From Gracilimonas sp031581265 (GTDB taxonomy: Bacteria; Bacteroidota; Rhodothermia; Balneolales; Balneolaceae): 64,000 nucleotides of DNA. The stretch is from NCBI RefSeq assembly GCF_031581265.1, contig NZ_JAVLBQ010000001.1, positions 171,253 to 235,252 on the forward strand, written 5' to 3'. The notes beneath the pieces were generated by a model that did no database searches, was not told where the DNA came from, and was given only the letters and a program-made list of their open reading frames with translations. The translations under genes were made by a program, and so were the position numbers. Shown here in pieces: positions 8,695 through 16,698 of the stretch (the first letter of the stretch is position 1; the number at the start of each line of letters is the position of its first letter).

Positions 8695-10185
8695 CTATTG
8701 CACCGGCATTTTCAATGTGGTACCGGCTTCAATGGTCTGATCGAGGTTCACTTGATTAACAATAGCCATATCAAGCGGGGTGATATTCATGGGCAATTCA
8801 TCAGGCAGCAGATCTGAAAAGGTTGCTCGGCTTGAAGTCGTCATGAGTTCTAACCGAACCGGTTGAATATTTAAGACCTCTGTATCTGTGAGTTCTTCAA
8901 ACCCTGAAGAGACTTCTTCAAATATAGTCTCATAATCAGGAAACTGATCTGAAGTCGAATAACTTAGAAAGCGGTAAACATTCCCCTGATGGGCAAGAGC
9001 TGTCAACTGAAGGGTAAGCATGGTTCCATCTTCCATTTGTGCTGTTGCCTCTCCCCGATAGCCATTGTATCGGCTGCTTTCAATATTTTGCTGTTCAATA
9101 ACTGTGATGCCTTCTTGCGCTAAAAATGCATTCACAGAAGCTTCAGGTGACTCATTCTCCGAATCAATGGTAAATTGCATAATGGCATCCTGAGCTTCAT
9201 TGAACATCACCACTGCTGAGGTTTGATTCTGCAGGTTGAATCCTTCTGGAACCGGGAACTGAAATTCCAAGTCAGGATGATAGAACATACCGTCCCTGTT
9301 GAATCCTTCACGCGGATTTTCACCATACACAATTCCGCTGATCATCGATAAAAATTCTTCCTTATCGAGAATCGTTTGTTCATATCCTTTTTCAGCCCAT
9401 TCTTGTGCCAGTCTTGGGATTGTTTCTTCACGCTCACCGGGATCGGGGTGACTGGATTGCAGAGTAGGTATTCCCCCTCCCTGATTTTCTGTGATGCGTT
9501 TTAAAGAAGTAAAGAAATCAGCCCCTTCCGCAGCTTGGTAATTTTTCATTGCCGAATATTCGACTCCTAAAGCATCCGATTCACGCTCGGCATCGCGGCT
9601 GTATTTCAAAAATAAAAGTTGTGCTGTTTGACTGCTGAGCTGTAATATATCCCCTCCATCATACCCCAATGATTCTCCCAAAATAGCTCCACCAATAATG
9701 GCAAGCTGACCGATTTGCTGTGTTGCTGCACGCTGGGATGCATGTCGGGCAGCCACGTGGGCTATTTCATGCCCTATTACCATAGCCAGCTGGGCTTCGT
9801 TATTGAGATGGCCGAGTAACCCACGGGTCACGTAGATATAACCACCGGGCAGTGCAAATGCATTTACAACCGGACTATTCAAAACTCTAAATGTAAATTC
9901 GGTTTCCTGAAACTTTTGAGCTACCCCCTCCCGTCTAAGGTGACTCACTTTCAACAGCTCCTGCCCAAGTTCTGATACATAGTCTGTTAATGCCTCATTT
10001 TCATACAGACCATACTGTGCTATAATTTCACTATCTGCATTTTCACCAAGTTCAACTTCCTGTTCCCAGGTATATCCAAAAACTCGCTTATTCCCGGAAA
10101 CAGGGTTTACTTCCATGGTAACGCAAGCGTTGATAAGAATAGCAAAAGTTAAAGTAAGCGTACCGAAAAAGGATCTTGGTCTCAT
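8695..10185 (-). CDS. M48-family zinc metalloprotease lipoprotein (BepA/YfgC-like)
   Basis: 496 aa. The N-terminus carries a lipobox (LINAC, Cys21), so an envelope-anchored protein is expected. The zinc site HEIAH is at residues 139-143, with the third ligand in AERESDALG about 55 residues later. The middle is a helical M48 domain; the C-terminal half is beta-rich, and its last about 55 residues (ending VNLDQTIEAGTTLKMPVQ) look like a LysM-type or similar binding module. Relatives such as E. coli BepA police outer-membrane protein assembly and degrade misassembled proteins; that role is inferred. It is a single gene whose upstream region faces the end of argH. Confidence 0.85.
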   Translation of the reverse strand: MRPRSFFGTLTLTFAILINACVTMEVNPVSGNKRVFGYTWEQEVELGENADSEIIAQYGLYENEALTDYVSELGQELLKVSHLRREGVAQKFQETEFTFRVLNSPVVNAFALPGGYIYVTRGLLGHLNNEAQLAMVIGHEIAHVAARHASQRAATQQIGQLAIIGGAILGESLGYDGGDILQLSSQTAQLLFLKYSRDAERESDALGVEYSAMKNYQAAEGADFFTSLKRITENQGGGIPTLQSSHPDPGEREETIPRLAQEWAEKGYEQTILDKEEFLSMISGIVYGENPREGFNRDGMFYHPDLEFQFPVPEGFNLQNQTSAVVMFNEAQDAIMQFTIDSENESPEASVNAFLAQEGITVIEQQNIESSRYNGYRGEATAQMEDGTMLTLQLTALAHQGNVYRFLSYSTSDQFPDYETIFEEVSSGFEELTDTEVLNIQPVRLELMTTSSRATFSDLLPDELPMNITPLDMAIVNQVNLDQTIEAGTTLKMPVQ

Positions 10186-10241
10186 ATCTGGTTTAGATAA
10201 TTTTGGGTTTTCTTAGTATAAATTAGTTGTCCGGCCGGAAT

Positions 10242-10279
10242 GTTCCTGATCCCAGAAATTATACTCTGGGATTAAGAAC
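10242..10279 (-). terminator. hairpin downstream of the argFGH operon
   Basis: Inverted repeat GTTCCTGATCCCAGA (10242-10256) with TCTGGGATTAAGAAC (10265-10279): an 8-bp perfect core (ATCCCAGA/TCTGGGAT) plus a GTTC/GAAC base. No strong T run follows, so an intrinsic terminator is possible but not certain. The rest of the 10186-10543 gap shows no ORF or other structure that I can support. Confidence 0.4.
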
Positions 10280-10543
10280 AATCAATTATATGATGAAGAA
10301 TCTAACATTTTGATTAATTAGTTTAAGCTCTGAAAGTTTTTTATATAAAACCCGTATGTCAGTTGTATCAATGTTCTTTCCCAAGCATCAAATAGAATAA
10401 GCCTCAACTTACAGGACACTTTTATGGAAAACTAATACTTTGCAAAATTCTGTTCCTTCAACATCGCGCTAAGTATAAGTTAAGACTACTATGCTAAAAA
10501 GTAATCTAGTAATTCAAGAGTCAGTGTTTGAATGGGGATTAAA

Positions 10544-11860
10544 CTATTTTCCCTGACCTAAACGGTCTAATTGGGCTTTTAGGATAGAAAGGCCGGTATT
10601 TCCGGGTGAGCCAAGATGTGAAAATGCTTTTAAAAAATCTCTTGCGGAATACTCCGGGATTTCATTCGGATTCTCCTTAACCTTTTTATAAGCCTCTCTG
10701 AATGACAATCCTTCTTTCTTCACAATTTGATAGGCTGCCTCTGCAGCGAAGAGTTCTTGAGTACAAGCTTTTTCCGACTCCTCAGCATTCACCTCAATAG
10801 ATTCAATCAATAATTTTGCCATTTCTAAGACTTGTCCGGTAATGTTGAATGAACGAATCACCGGTTCCTTAGTAAGCTGTAAATCGCGATGATATCCACC
10901 GCCAAGATTCATGCCTATTGACTGTAGCGACGCCTGAAGTCCTGTCTGCTCTGCGTGTTTACCTCGAATCAATTCTGCTACATCAGGATTTTGCTTTTGT
11001 GGCATTATGGATGAACCGGTACAAACCATTTTATCAAGAGTAAAAAACCGGTGCGTTTCACTACTGTACGAAATAATATCTGAGGCCAGCCTGCTTAGGA
11101 CTGAGGTAATGCTACTCAAGTATTGTACCAACTGCGTTTCCACCCATCCCCTGGAAAGTTGGGCCGTTGTTGAACAAACCATCGGCTGCCCAAAATCGAG
11201 ATCGACAGCTTCTTTTTTCCTATCAACTGGCAGTGTAGTGCCATAGCCGGCGGCCGTGCCAAGTGGTGAGCGGTCTATCAAACCAAGTACTCCTGCCTTC
11301 ATCTCCAGCTGCATTATCAGCAGCTCTGCATAGCCACCCGCCCACAACGAAACAGAGCTCAGCATCGCTTTTCTGGTATGCGTAAACCCAGGAAGTGGAA
11401 TTTTCTCATGCTTGGCGCCAAATTCGAGTAGTGTTTTAATCAGAGATTGCAGCAACTTCGATATTTCAGAAAGTTGTTTCTTCTCGTAAAGACGCATGGC
11501 TGTCAATACCTGATCGTTCCTGGATCGTCCCAAGTGGATTTTTTTCCCAAGGTCTCCAAGTTTTTCAGTCAAATAAACCTCGATAGCGGTATGCATATCT
11601 TCATGCTCCTGTAAAATCTCAAATTGTCCCTCCTCCCAAATTTCTTTTATTTCTAAGAGGGTCGACGTTAGTTTTTCCAGCTCTTTATTTTTCAACATCC
11701 CTGCTCTTTTCAGCGCATTAGCATGCACCACAGATGCTTGTATATCATAAGGAAGAAGTATTTGATCGAGCTTATAGTCGTTGCCAACCGTGAAAGCCTC
11801 AACTTTTTTTACTGCTTCACTTTTTTCTTTATGATCTTTCGTTTCCCAAAGCTTTGACAT
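10544..11860 (-). CDS. argH: argininosuccinate lyase
   Basis: Last step of arginine synthesis: argininosuccinate to arginine and fumarate. 438 aa; the superfamily signature GSSIMPQKQNPD is present near residue 282, and HLGRSRNDQV (near 111) and PGFTHTRKAM (near 157) match the ArgH active-site regions. It is the third gene of argF-argG-argH, 47 bases after argG, all on the minus strand. The order follows the pathway. Confidence 0.95.
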   Translation of the reverse strand: MSKLWETKDHKEKSEAVKKVEAFTVGNDYKLDQILLPYDIQASVVHANALKRAGMLKNKELEKLTSTLLEIKEIWEEGQFEILQEHEDMHTAIEVYLTEKLGDLGKKIHLGRSRNDQVLTAMRLYEKKQLSEISKLLQSLIKTLLEFGAKHEKIPLPGFTHTRKAMLSSVSLWAGGYAELLIMQLEMKAGVLGLIDRSPLGTAAGYGTTLPVDRKKEAVDLDFGQPMVCSTTAQLSRGWVETQLVQYLSSITSVLSRLASDIISYSSETHRFFTLDKMVCTGSSIMPQKQNPDVAELIRGKHAEQTGLQASLQSIGMNLGGGYHRDLQLTKEPVIRSFNITGQVLEMAKLLIESIEVNAEESEKACTQELFAAEAAYQIVKKEGLSFREAYKKVKENPNEIPEYSARDFLKAFSHLGSPGNTGLSILKAQLDRLGQGK

Positions 11861-11907
11861 TTCTTACATCTTGATTTTAATAATTAATTTTTGCGATATA
11901 GACTTGT

Positions 11908-13215
11908 TTAAGCAAACTGTTTTTTAACCGTTTTCTTTAGCTGATAGGCTGTCTTCTGCGGCAAATTCCATAGTTCAATAAACCCAGACGAAGCATTTTG
12001 ATTAAACGCAGCTGATTTATTGAATGTCGCCAGATTTTCATCAAATAAAGAATATGGAGATTTGAGTGCCACTATATCGCAATTCCCTTTATACAGCTTC
12101 ACGGTTACCTCACCGCTTACCTTTTTGTTTTGTTCATTGATGTAGGCACGGATGTTATCCATCACCGGCTCGTAATATTTTGCACCGTATATCAGGTATG
12201 CCCATTTTTGATCCATAAAGGCCTTAAGCTCGTTCTCTTCCCTGGTGGATACGAGTTGCTCGAGGTTTTTATGGGCTTGTATAAGGATATGCGCAGCCGG
12301 GTTTTCGTAAATCCCCCTTACTTTAAGCCCTACGACTCTGTCCTCAATCAGATGGAAAACGCCCACGCCGTGCTTTCCGCCAATTTCGTTCAGCAGTTGA
12401 ATCAAATCTTTTGTAGCATATTCCACCCCATTAAGGTTAACGGCTTTACCGTTATTAAAACCTATGGTTATACTTTCGTGATTATCCGGCGCCTGTTGTA
12501 GGGTGTTACTCCACTTAAGAATATTTTCAAGCGGAGGCTCCAATTCCGGGTTTTCAATTTCTCCTCCTTCTCCGGTATTTGCCCACATATTCTCATCGTA
12601 TGAGTAGGGAGATTTTTGGGTTTGCTCAACGGGAATTTCGTGTTCAAGAGCATATTCAATCTCCTCTTCCCTGCCCATGCCCCACTCACGCACGGGGGCA
12701 ATTATTTTAAAATCAGGATTAAGCGTGGTGATATAACTTTCGAAGCGTACTTGGTCATTTCCCTTACCGGTACACCCATGGGCAATCACTTCACACCCGA
12801 AATCTGCAGCAAATTTTACCGCAATCTCCGAGATCATTACTCTACCCAACGGACACCCCAAAGCATATCCCCCTTGGTAATCCGCATTGGCTTTTACTGC
12901 TTCCATACATAGCTCGGCAAATTCATCTTTTGCATCATACATGATAGCATCTTTGGCTCCCAGTTCGAGGGCTTTCTGTTTAATCGCTTCCAGATTGTCA
13001 GCCTTCTGGCCAATATTAATCGTGAGGGCTATAACATTGCATTCATATACTTCCTGAATCCATTTGAGCATTACGCTGGTATCGAGTCCGCCCGAATAGA
13101 GCAGCAAGCATGTTTTAAAGGTTCCTTTATGAGCTTCATGAGATGCAACTTTTTTGTAGGTGGTTTCCTGGTTTAGCATGGCTGACTGTTTTATATAATT
13201 CATTTTTAATTTCAT
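11908..13215 (-). CDS. argG: argininosuccinate synthase
   Basis: Joins citrulline and aspartate with ATP. The ATP-binding PP-motif LLLYSGGLDTSVML is near residue 40; GCTGKGNDQVRFE and the SPYSYDENMW segment are characteristic. 435 aa, longer at the N-terminus than many ArgG proteins. Three starts are possible (ATG at 13215, 13203 and a later MLNQE); the first lies one base from the argF stop and is kept for tight coupling. The overlapping antisense ORF at 12130-12501 is a shadow. Confidence 0.93.
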   Translation of the reverse strand: MKLKMNYIKQSAMLNQETTYKKVASHEAHKGTFKTCLLLYSGGLDTSVMLKWIQEVYECNVIALTINIGQKADNLEAIKQKALELGAKDAIMYDAKDEFAELCMEAVKANADYQGGYALGCPLGRVMISEIAVKFAADFGCEVIAHGCTGKGNDQVRFESYITTLNPDFKIIAPVREWGMGREEEIEYALEHEIPVEQTQKSPYSYDENMWANTGEGGEIENPELEPPLENILKWSNTLQQAPDNHESITIGFNNGKAVNLNGVEYATKDLIQLLNEIGGKHGVGVFHLIEDRVVGLKVRGIYENPAAHILIQAHKNLEQLVSTREENELKAFMDQKWAYLIYGAKYYEPVMDNIRAYINEQNKKVSGEVTVKLYKGNCDIVALKSPYSLFDENLATFNKSAAFNQNASSGFIELWNLPQKTAYQLKKTVKKQFA

Positions 13216-14202
13216 TTATTGCACTGTAATAGATTCCGAAACCGGCATAGACTCCGGCCAAAATTCTTGTTTAAATGATGGATTTAGTATGAGCGCAAAA
13301 ACAGCCTTCGATACAATCATTCTGTTTTTGGCCTGATTGTACACCCAGGAATTTGGATGATCGATCACTTCATCAGTCACTTCTATTCCTCTGTGAGCCG
13401 GCAGACAATGCATAAATCCGGTTGTTTTTGGCGCAGTGGAAAATAGTTTTCCATTTACCTGATAGGACTCAAAATGCTTGATCTTCTCTTCATATAGATA
13501 TTCTTCACCCATTGATATAAATGTATCGGTATAAATAACATCGGAAGATCTTACGGCCTCGTATGGATCCTCAATCATGATGAATTCTCCTCCATACTGA
13601 ATTGCAAGAAGCTGAAAATATTGCAGCTGCACATTCGTCCAGGAATACTCAGTTGGCCCCGAAAACTGTACGGGATGCCCTAAAATCAGGGCTATTTCGG
13701 TAAGCGAAAATGCTACATTATTTGCGTCCCCTATAAACGTAATGACAGCTTTATTGTCGCTGCCAAACTTTCCGTAAATGGTAAGCATATCGGCAAGTGC
13801 CTGCATAGGATGGTGTTTATTACAAAGCGCATTTATAACAGGTATAGTCCCATACTGCTGCATTTTTTCCAACGTAGCATGTGAATAAACTCTTGCAAAA
13901 ACGGCGTCGCACCATTGCGATACGTTCATCATTGCGTCTTTGAGCGACTCCCTGCAGGTAAAGGGAACGGCTTTACCATTAGCCAGAAGTAAGTCAGGGT
14001 CAATTTCTATTACATTGCCTCCCAACTGATTAATGGCAGCCTCTGTGCCTACTTTTGTTCTAAGTGAAGGTTTCTCAAAAACGAAACCCACATTTACTCC
14101 GTGGAGCAAAGGTTCATTTGATTCAGATAACTCTTCGCTGAGTGTTAATATCGTTTGTATTTGTTTAGTATTTAGTTCACCTATAGTTAATAATTGATTC
14201 AT
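13216..14202 (-). CDS. argF: ornithine carbamoyltransferase
   Basis: Transfers the carbamoyl group to ornithine, giving citrulline. 328 aa. The carbamoyl-phosphate loop is KPSLRTKV (near 49; most OTCs have RTR), with HHPMQALADM (near 130), the ornithine loop FISMGEE and the catalytic HCLPAHRG (near 273). These fit OTC rather than the acetylornithine enzyme (ArgF') of some Bacteroidota, although the single K for R change is worth noting. It is the first structural gene of argFGH, 89 bases downstream of a terminator preceded by an arginine-codon leader peptide. Confidence 0.9.
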   Translation of the reverse strand: MNQLLTIGELNTKQIQTILTLSEELSESNEPLLHGVNVGFVFEKPSLRTKVGTEAAINQLGGNVIEIDPDLLLANGKAVPFTCRESLKDAMMNVSQWCDAVFARVYSHATLEKMQQYGTIPVINALCNKHHPMQALADMLTIYGKFGSDNKAVITFIGDANNVAFSLTEIALILGHPVQFSGPTEYSWTNVQLQYFQLLAIQYGGEFIMIEDPYEAVRSSDVIYTDTFISMGEEYLYEEKIKHFESYQVNGKLFSTAPKTTGFMHCLPAHRGIEVTDEVIDHPNSWVYNQAKNRMIVSKAVFALILNPSFKQEFWPESMPVSESITVQ

Positions 14203-14290
14203 GATGTATTGGTATTAATGTTAATAGAAGTTATAGAGAGGTCGGGTTCAGGATTTGAAGATGTGCGATCTTCATGAAAAGTGAAGACAT

Positions 14291-14326
14291 AAAAAAAGCC
14301 CCGATTATGTTTATTAATCAGGGCTT
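14291..14326 (-). terminator. intrinsic terminator in the argFGH leader (attenuator)
   Basis: On the minus strand the RNA reads AAGCCCUGAUUA, a 7-base loop, then UAAUCGGGGCUU running into a U tract: a 12-bp stem with one G-U pair, followed by seven U (two of them in the stem). It lies between the Arg-rich leader peptide and argF, so it cannot be terminating an upstream gene of the same operon. It is best explained as the terminator of a transcription attenuator. Confidence 0.8.
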
Positions 14327-14378
14327 GTAATAAATCCTTAGTAGTTAAACTACACAGTTATCACACGCCCTAAGGGCG
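14318..14378 (-). promoter_or_regulatory. anti-antiterminator and antiterminator elements of the arg attenuator
   Basis: Two mutually exclusive pairings are visible. CGCCC-UUA-GGGCG (14378-14366) forms a hairpin overlapping the last Arg codons and the stop of the leader peptide. If that is blocked, the same UUAGGGC (14373-14367) can pair with GCCCUGA (14324-14318), the 5' arm of the terminator. A ribosome stalled on the Arg codons would cover the CGCCC arm and favour readthrough; completing translation would favour termination. The pairings are seen in the sequence; the mechanism is inferred by analogy with trp/his/leu attenuators. Confidence 0.65.
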
Positions 14379-14426
14379 GCGACGGCGAAGAGAAAGAGTT
14401 ATTCTATGTGGTGTAGTTTTTAACAT
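14370..14426 (-). CDS. arginine leader peptide of the argFGH operon (18 aa)
   Basis: Starts ATG at 14426 and ends TAG at 14372-14370. Translation: MLKTTPHRITLSLRRRRP. Five of 18 residues are Arg, and four are consecutive (CGC CGT CGC CGC) directly before the end, the arrangement expected of an attenuation leader sensing charged tRNA-Arg. It precedes a competing hairpin and terminator and then argF. A short ORF could be coincidence, but four Arg codons placed exactly before the regulatory hairpin of an arginine operon makes that unlikely. Confidence 0.75.
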   Translation of the reverse strand: MLKTTPHRITLSLRRRRP

Positions 14427-14431
14427 GACTT

Positions 14432-14462
14432 CAAATTAACGCCTTTTCGTTTTAACATGCAA
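14432..14462 (-). promoter_or_regulatory. candidate Bacteroidota-type promoter of the argFGH leader
   Basis: A TTG at 14462-14460 and TTAATTTG at 14439-14432 are 20 bases apart, close to the Bacteroidota -33/-7 pattern (TTTG / TAnnTTTG). Transcription would start within a few bases of the leader peptide ATG, implying an almost leaderless leader ORF. Only one such match was considered, so this is tentative. Confidence 0.35.
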
Positions 14463-14503
14463 TAGCTAACGAAAAAAACATTCTTCTTTGAAGATGGATT
14501 AAA

Positions 14504-14558
14504 GTAATTACCTCAGCTTTAAACATCCCCAACAACATTTACCTCGGGGCGTAGTGTA
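14504..14558. repeat. displaced copy of the murB 3' end (direct repeat with 16684-16738)
   Basis: This 55-bp stretch matches the last 12 murB codons, the stop and about 15 bases beyond it (16684-16738) at 48 of 55 positions, exactly 2180 bp away and in the same orientation. Read on the minus strand it encodes LRPEVNVVGDV-stop against LRPEVNVVGNV-stop in murB. Coding-part differences are third-position silent except the single Asp/Asn. So it was a real murB tail and not a chance match; the 2.18-kb cassette lies between the two copies. Confidence 0.85.
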
Positions 14559-14572
14559 AGCTGATATCCAGC

Positions 14573-15223
14573 TCAATTTATACTGAGCAAATACTCTAAA
14601 AGTTCAGAATTTGCCACTCCTGTAATCATCTTACCGTTAATTATAAGAGTTGGCACTTCTGTAATACCTAATGAATCAGCTATTCTTGTATCTCTATGTA
14701 GAATTGGAAGTTTCTCTTGATTCTCTAAGCATATTCTAAATTTGCTGGTATCCTGTATTCCAGATTGATATGCTAATTTTGTGAAATCGGTTTCTCCGAG
14801 GTTTGCAAAGTTGTCATAAAGAAGATTTTTATAATCTTGAAAAATATTTTGCTCTTTTGCACATTCAACGGCTAAAGAAGATTTAATTATATTTTCATCA
14901 TTAGCAAAAACCCTGTTATAATATGATACGTTGAAATCATATTCTTCTTTAAGCTTTTCAATTTTAGAATTCACTGATTTGCAAAAAGGACATTGATAAT
15001 TGTGGAAGAACAAAATATGATTACCAGTTTTTATATTTTCATACTCAGGTTTTTCGACTAAAACATCTTTCCAATCTTCAATTACTGATACTTGTGAGGA
15101 TAAAGCTTTTTTAGAAGTCCTATTCTTTTTTATTGCAATAATAATAACTGATATAGCAATTACCAGAAGGATAGGAAGCGTTAGATTATGACTTAATAGT
15201 TTAATCATCCTAATAGATTTCAT
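14573..15223 (-). CDS. membrane-anchored DsbA/thioredoxin-like oxidoreductase
   Basis: 216 aa: an N-terminal membrane anchor (about 13-31, LTLPILLVIAISVIIIAI) and a periplasmic thioredoxin-fold domain. The active site is CPFC in FFHNYQCPFCKSVN (near 79), and the cis-Pro loop is EVPTLIING near 192, as in DsbA/DsbG-type proteins. It probably makes or exchanges disulfides outside the cytoplasm. It overlaps the upstream propeller gene by 14 bases (an alternative ATG at 15208 would remove the overlap), and the third gene upstream encodes a Cys-rich secreted peptide, an obvious candidate substrate (inference). Confidence 0.8.
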   Translation of the reverse strand: MKSIRMIKLLSHNLTLPILLVIAISVIIIAIKKNRTSKKALSSQVSVIEDWKDVLVEKPEYENIKTGNHILFFHNYQCPFCKSVNSKIEKLKEEYDFNVSYYNRVFANDENIIKSSLAVECAKEQNIFQDYKNLLYDNFANLGETDFTKLAYQSGIQDTSKFRICLENQEKLPILHRDTRIADSLGITEVPTLIINGKMITGVANSELLEYLLSIN

Positions 15224-16223
15224 ACTTAATCAGCCAGTTAGTTCTGTTTGAATCCATTTCTAAGCTGTAAATATAATTGTCATCAATTTGGATGCCATTG
15301 ATTAATGGATATCCAAACATTTCGATACTCTTAAGATATTCTCCATCTTCAATATTATATAGGTCTATATATTTATACCCTTTTCTTCCGTTATGATGTG
15401 GAACATTAGCAATGATATTTCCAGAAACATCCATACCATTTGTATTGTAAATCGCATCTTCCGAGAATCCCTGAACAGAAGAACTTCCATCTGCACCGAA
15501 CTTGTAATTATTTTTACTTTCGTAACTATCGACGACTTCTTCAGAAAATTTTAAAACTTCCTCTTCAATTGAATACTTTTTTATAATAGGTTCAGAGTAC
15601 CCAGAAAAATATATATTATCAGTATTAACATGAATTTCTCCGGTATACATCATCATGTTTAATTCTGACTCGCTTTCTATAAATGAATTCCTAATGTCAC
15701 CATTTTCACCAAAAACAGTAAATAGAAAGTCATCTACCCTCATTGAGTAACATAAAACAGTATTTTTATCAATAGCGGCTATCTGATCTATGAATACAGG
15801 AACTCTAAATTCTTTTATAAACTCTCCCTCAACACTATAAAGAGCTATTTTACTTTGGCTTCTATCCGCAATAAATATTTGATCCTCAATTACATCAAAA
15901 TCAACCATACTCGTAAGTTCTCCTGGCCCCTTTCCCTCAGGTATATCGATAACATAATTATCATCTTTGTTATTTTTATTAATAACCACTATTTCTGTTT
16001 TACCTGCTCTTTGATTTAAAAAAAAATTCTCTTGACTTATTTTTAATTCTGACACATTAGTAAATTCAAGAGAATCAAGATTTATTTTACTCTCGATTTG
16101 CGAAGATTCAAAAAATCTCTTCTTTTCTATATTTGTATCATCTGCCCAGTTAAAAGGCTTTTCATCTAATGAATTGCTCGTACACGAAGCAACCAATATT
16201 ATTAATCCAATTAAATATTTCAT
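15210..16223 (-). CDS. 6-bladed beta-propeller lipoprotein
   Basis: 337 aa with signal peptide and lipobox (LIILVASC). It contains the family signature GKGPGELTSM near residue 99 and repeated beta units such as DQIFIADRSQSKIALYS. This is the same type as the protein at 3378-4439, though the two differ widely in sequence. It lies 62 bases after the small secreted peptide gene and overlaps the DsbA-like gene. Lipid anchoring and a propeller fold are well supported; the ligand is unknown. Confidence 0.75.
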   Translation of the reverse strand: MKYLIGLIILVASCTSNSLDEKPFNWADDTNIEKKRFFESSQIESKINLDSLEFTNVSELKISQENFFLNQRAGKTEIVVINKNNKDDNYVIDIPEGKGPGELTSMVDFDVIEDQIFIADRSQSKIALYSVEGEFIKEFRVPVFIDQIAAIDKNTVLCYSMRVDDFLFTVFGENGDIRNSFIESESELNMMMYTGEIHVNTDNIYFSGYSEPIIKKYSIEEEVLKFSEEVVDSYESKNNYKFGADGSSSVQGFSEDAIYNTNGMDVSGNIIANVPHHNGRKGYKYIDLYNIEDGEYLKSIEMFGYPLINGIQIDDNYIYSLEMDSNRTNWLIKYEIY

Positions 16224-16285
16224 GACTTTGTTTTATTAAAAATACGGGCTAAAGCCAGTATTTCATTTCTATTTCTATGCTTTTA

Positions 16286-16522
16286 TTATTCTGGAATAGT
16301 GCTCGTAGGCTTATAGCACCATGTCATTCCACCAGAAGAAGATGAATAAGCCCCACAATAAATTGGTAAACTTTCATCATCTTCACAATCTGGATCAAAG
16401 CAACCTGGACAAGTACCAACCGTACATGTTGCGTTTGCAAGTGCTGGTTGTGGTTGCAAAGCGAAAAACCCTCCAATCGCAACTGCAAATACTAGAGTTA
16501 AGTTTAATGCTACCTTTTTCAT
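16286..16522 (-). CDS. small secreted cysteine-rich peptide (NVEALA-like)
   Basis: 78 aa. A signal peptide-like N-terminus (MKKVALNLTLVFAVAIGGFF) ends near PALANA, and the mature part of about 48 aa has six cysteines (TCTVGTCPGCFDPDCEDDE, IYCGAY, TWCYKP). It resembles the NVEALA-type Bacteroidota peptides in length, the LANA segment and the position before a propeller lipoprotein; the exact family is not certain. It is the first gene of a peptide-propeller-DsbA-like unit. Six closely placed Cys suggest a disulfide-stabilised peptide. Function unknown. Confidence 0.65.
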   Translation of the reverse strand: MKKVALNLTLVFAVAIGGFFALQPQPALANATCTVGTCPGCFDPDCEDDESLPIYCGAYSSSSGGMTWCYKPTSTIPE

Positions 16523-16698
16523 ATTTGATCCTCATTAGTTAATATTTAAAATATTAATATATATATATATATAAATATTACAAAATATTTATTATTTGTT
16601 ATATCAGTATATCATTTATGGTTAATTTTATATAGACAAAGCACTATAAAATAAGTCAGAATTGAAGGGTTTTAAAACTTAGGGAAATTACCTCTGCT
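16523..16698. promoter_or_regulatory. very A+T-rich upstream region of the cassette
   Basis: Contains an alternating AT run (about 16557-16574) and almost no G or C. It should hold the promoter of the peptide gene, reading away from murB on the minus strand, but I cannot single out a motif. The murB tail begins at its right end. Confidence 0.35.

Noticed and set aside
12130..12501. 123-aa open frame opposite argG
   Set aside because: Shadow of a strongly supported conserved gene; no recognisable features.
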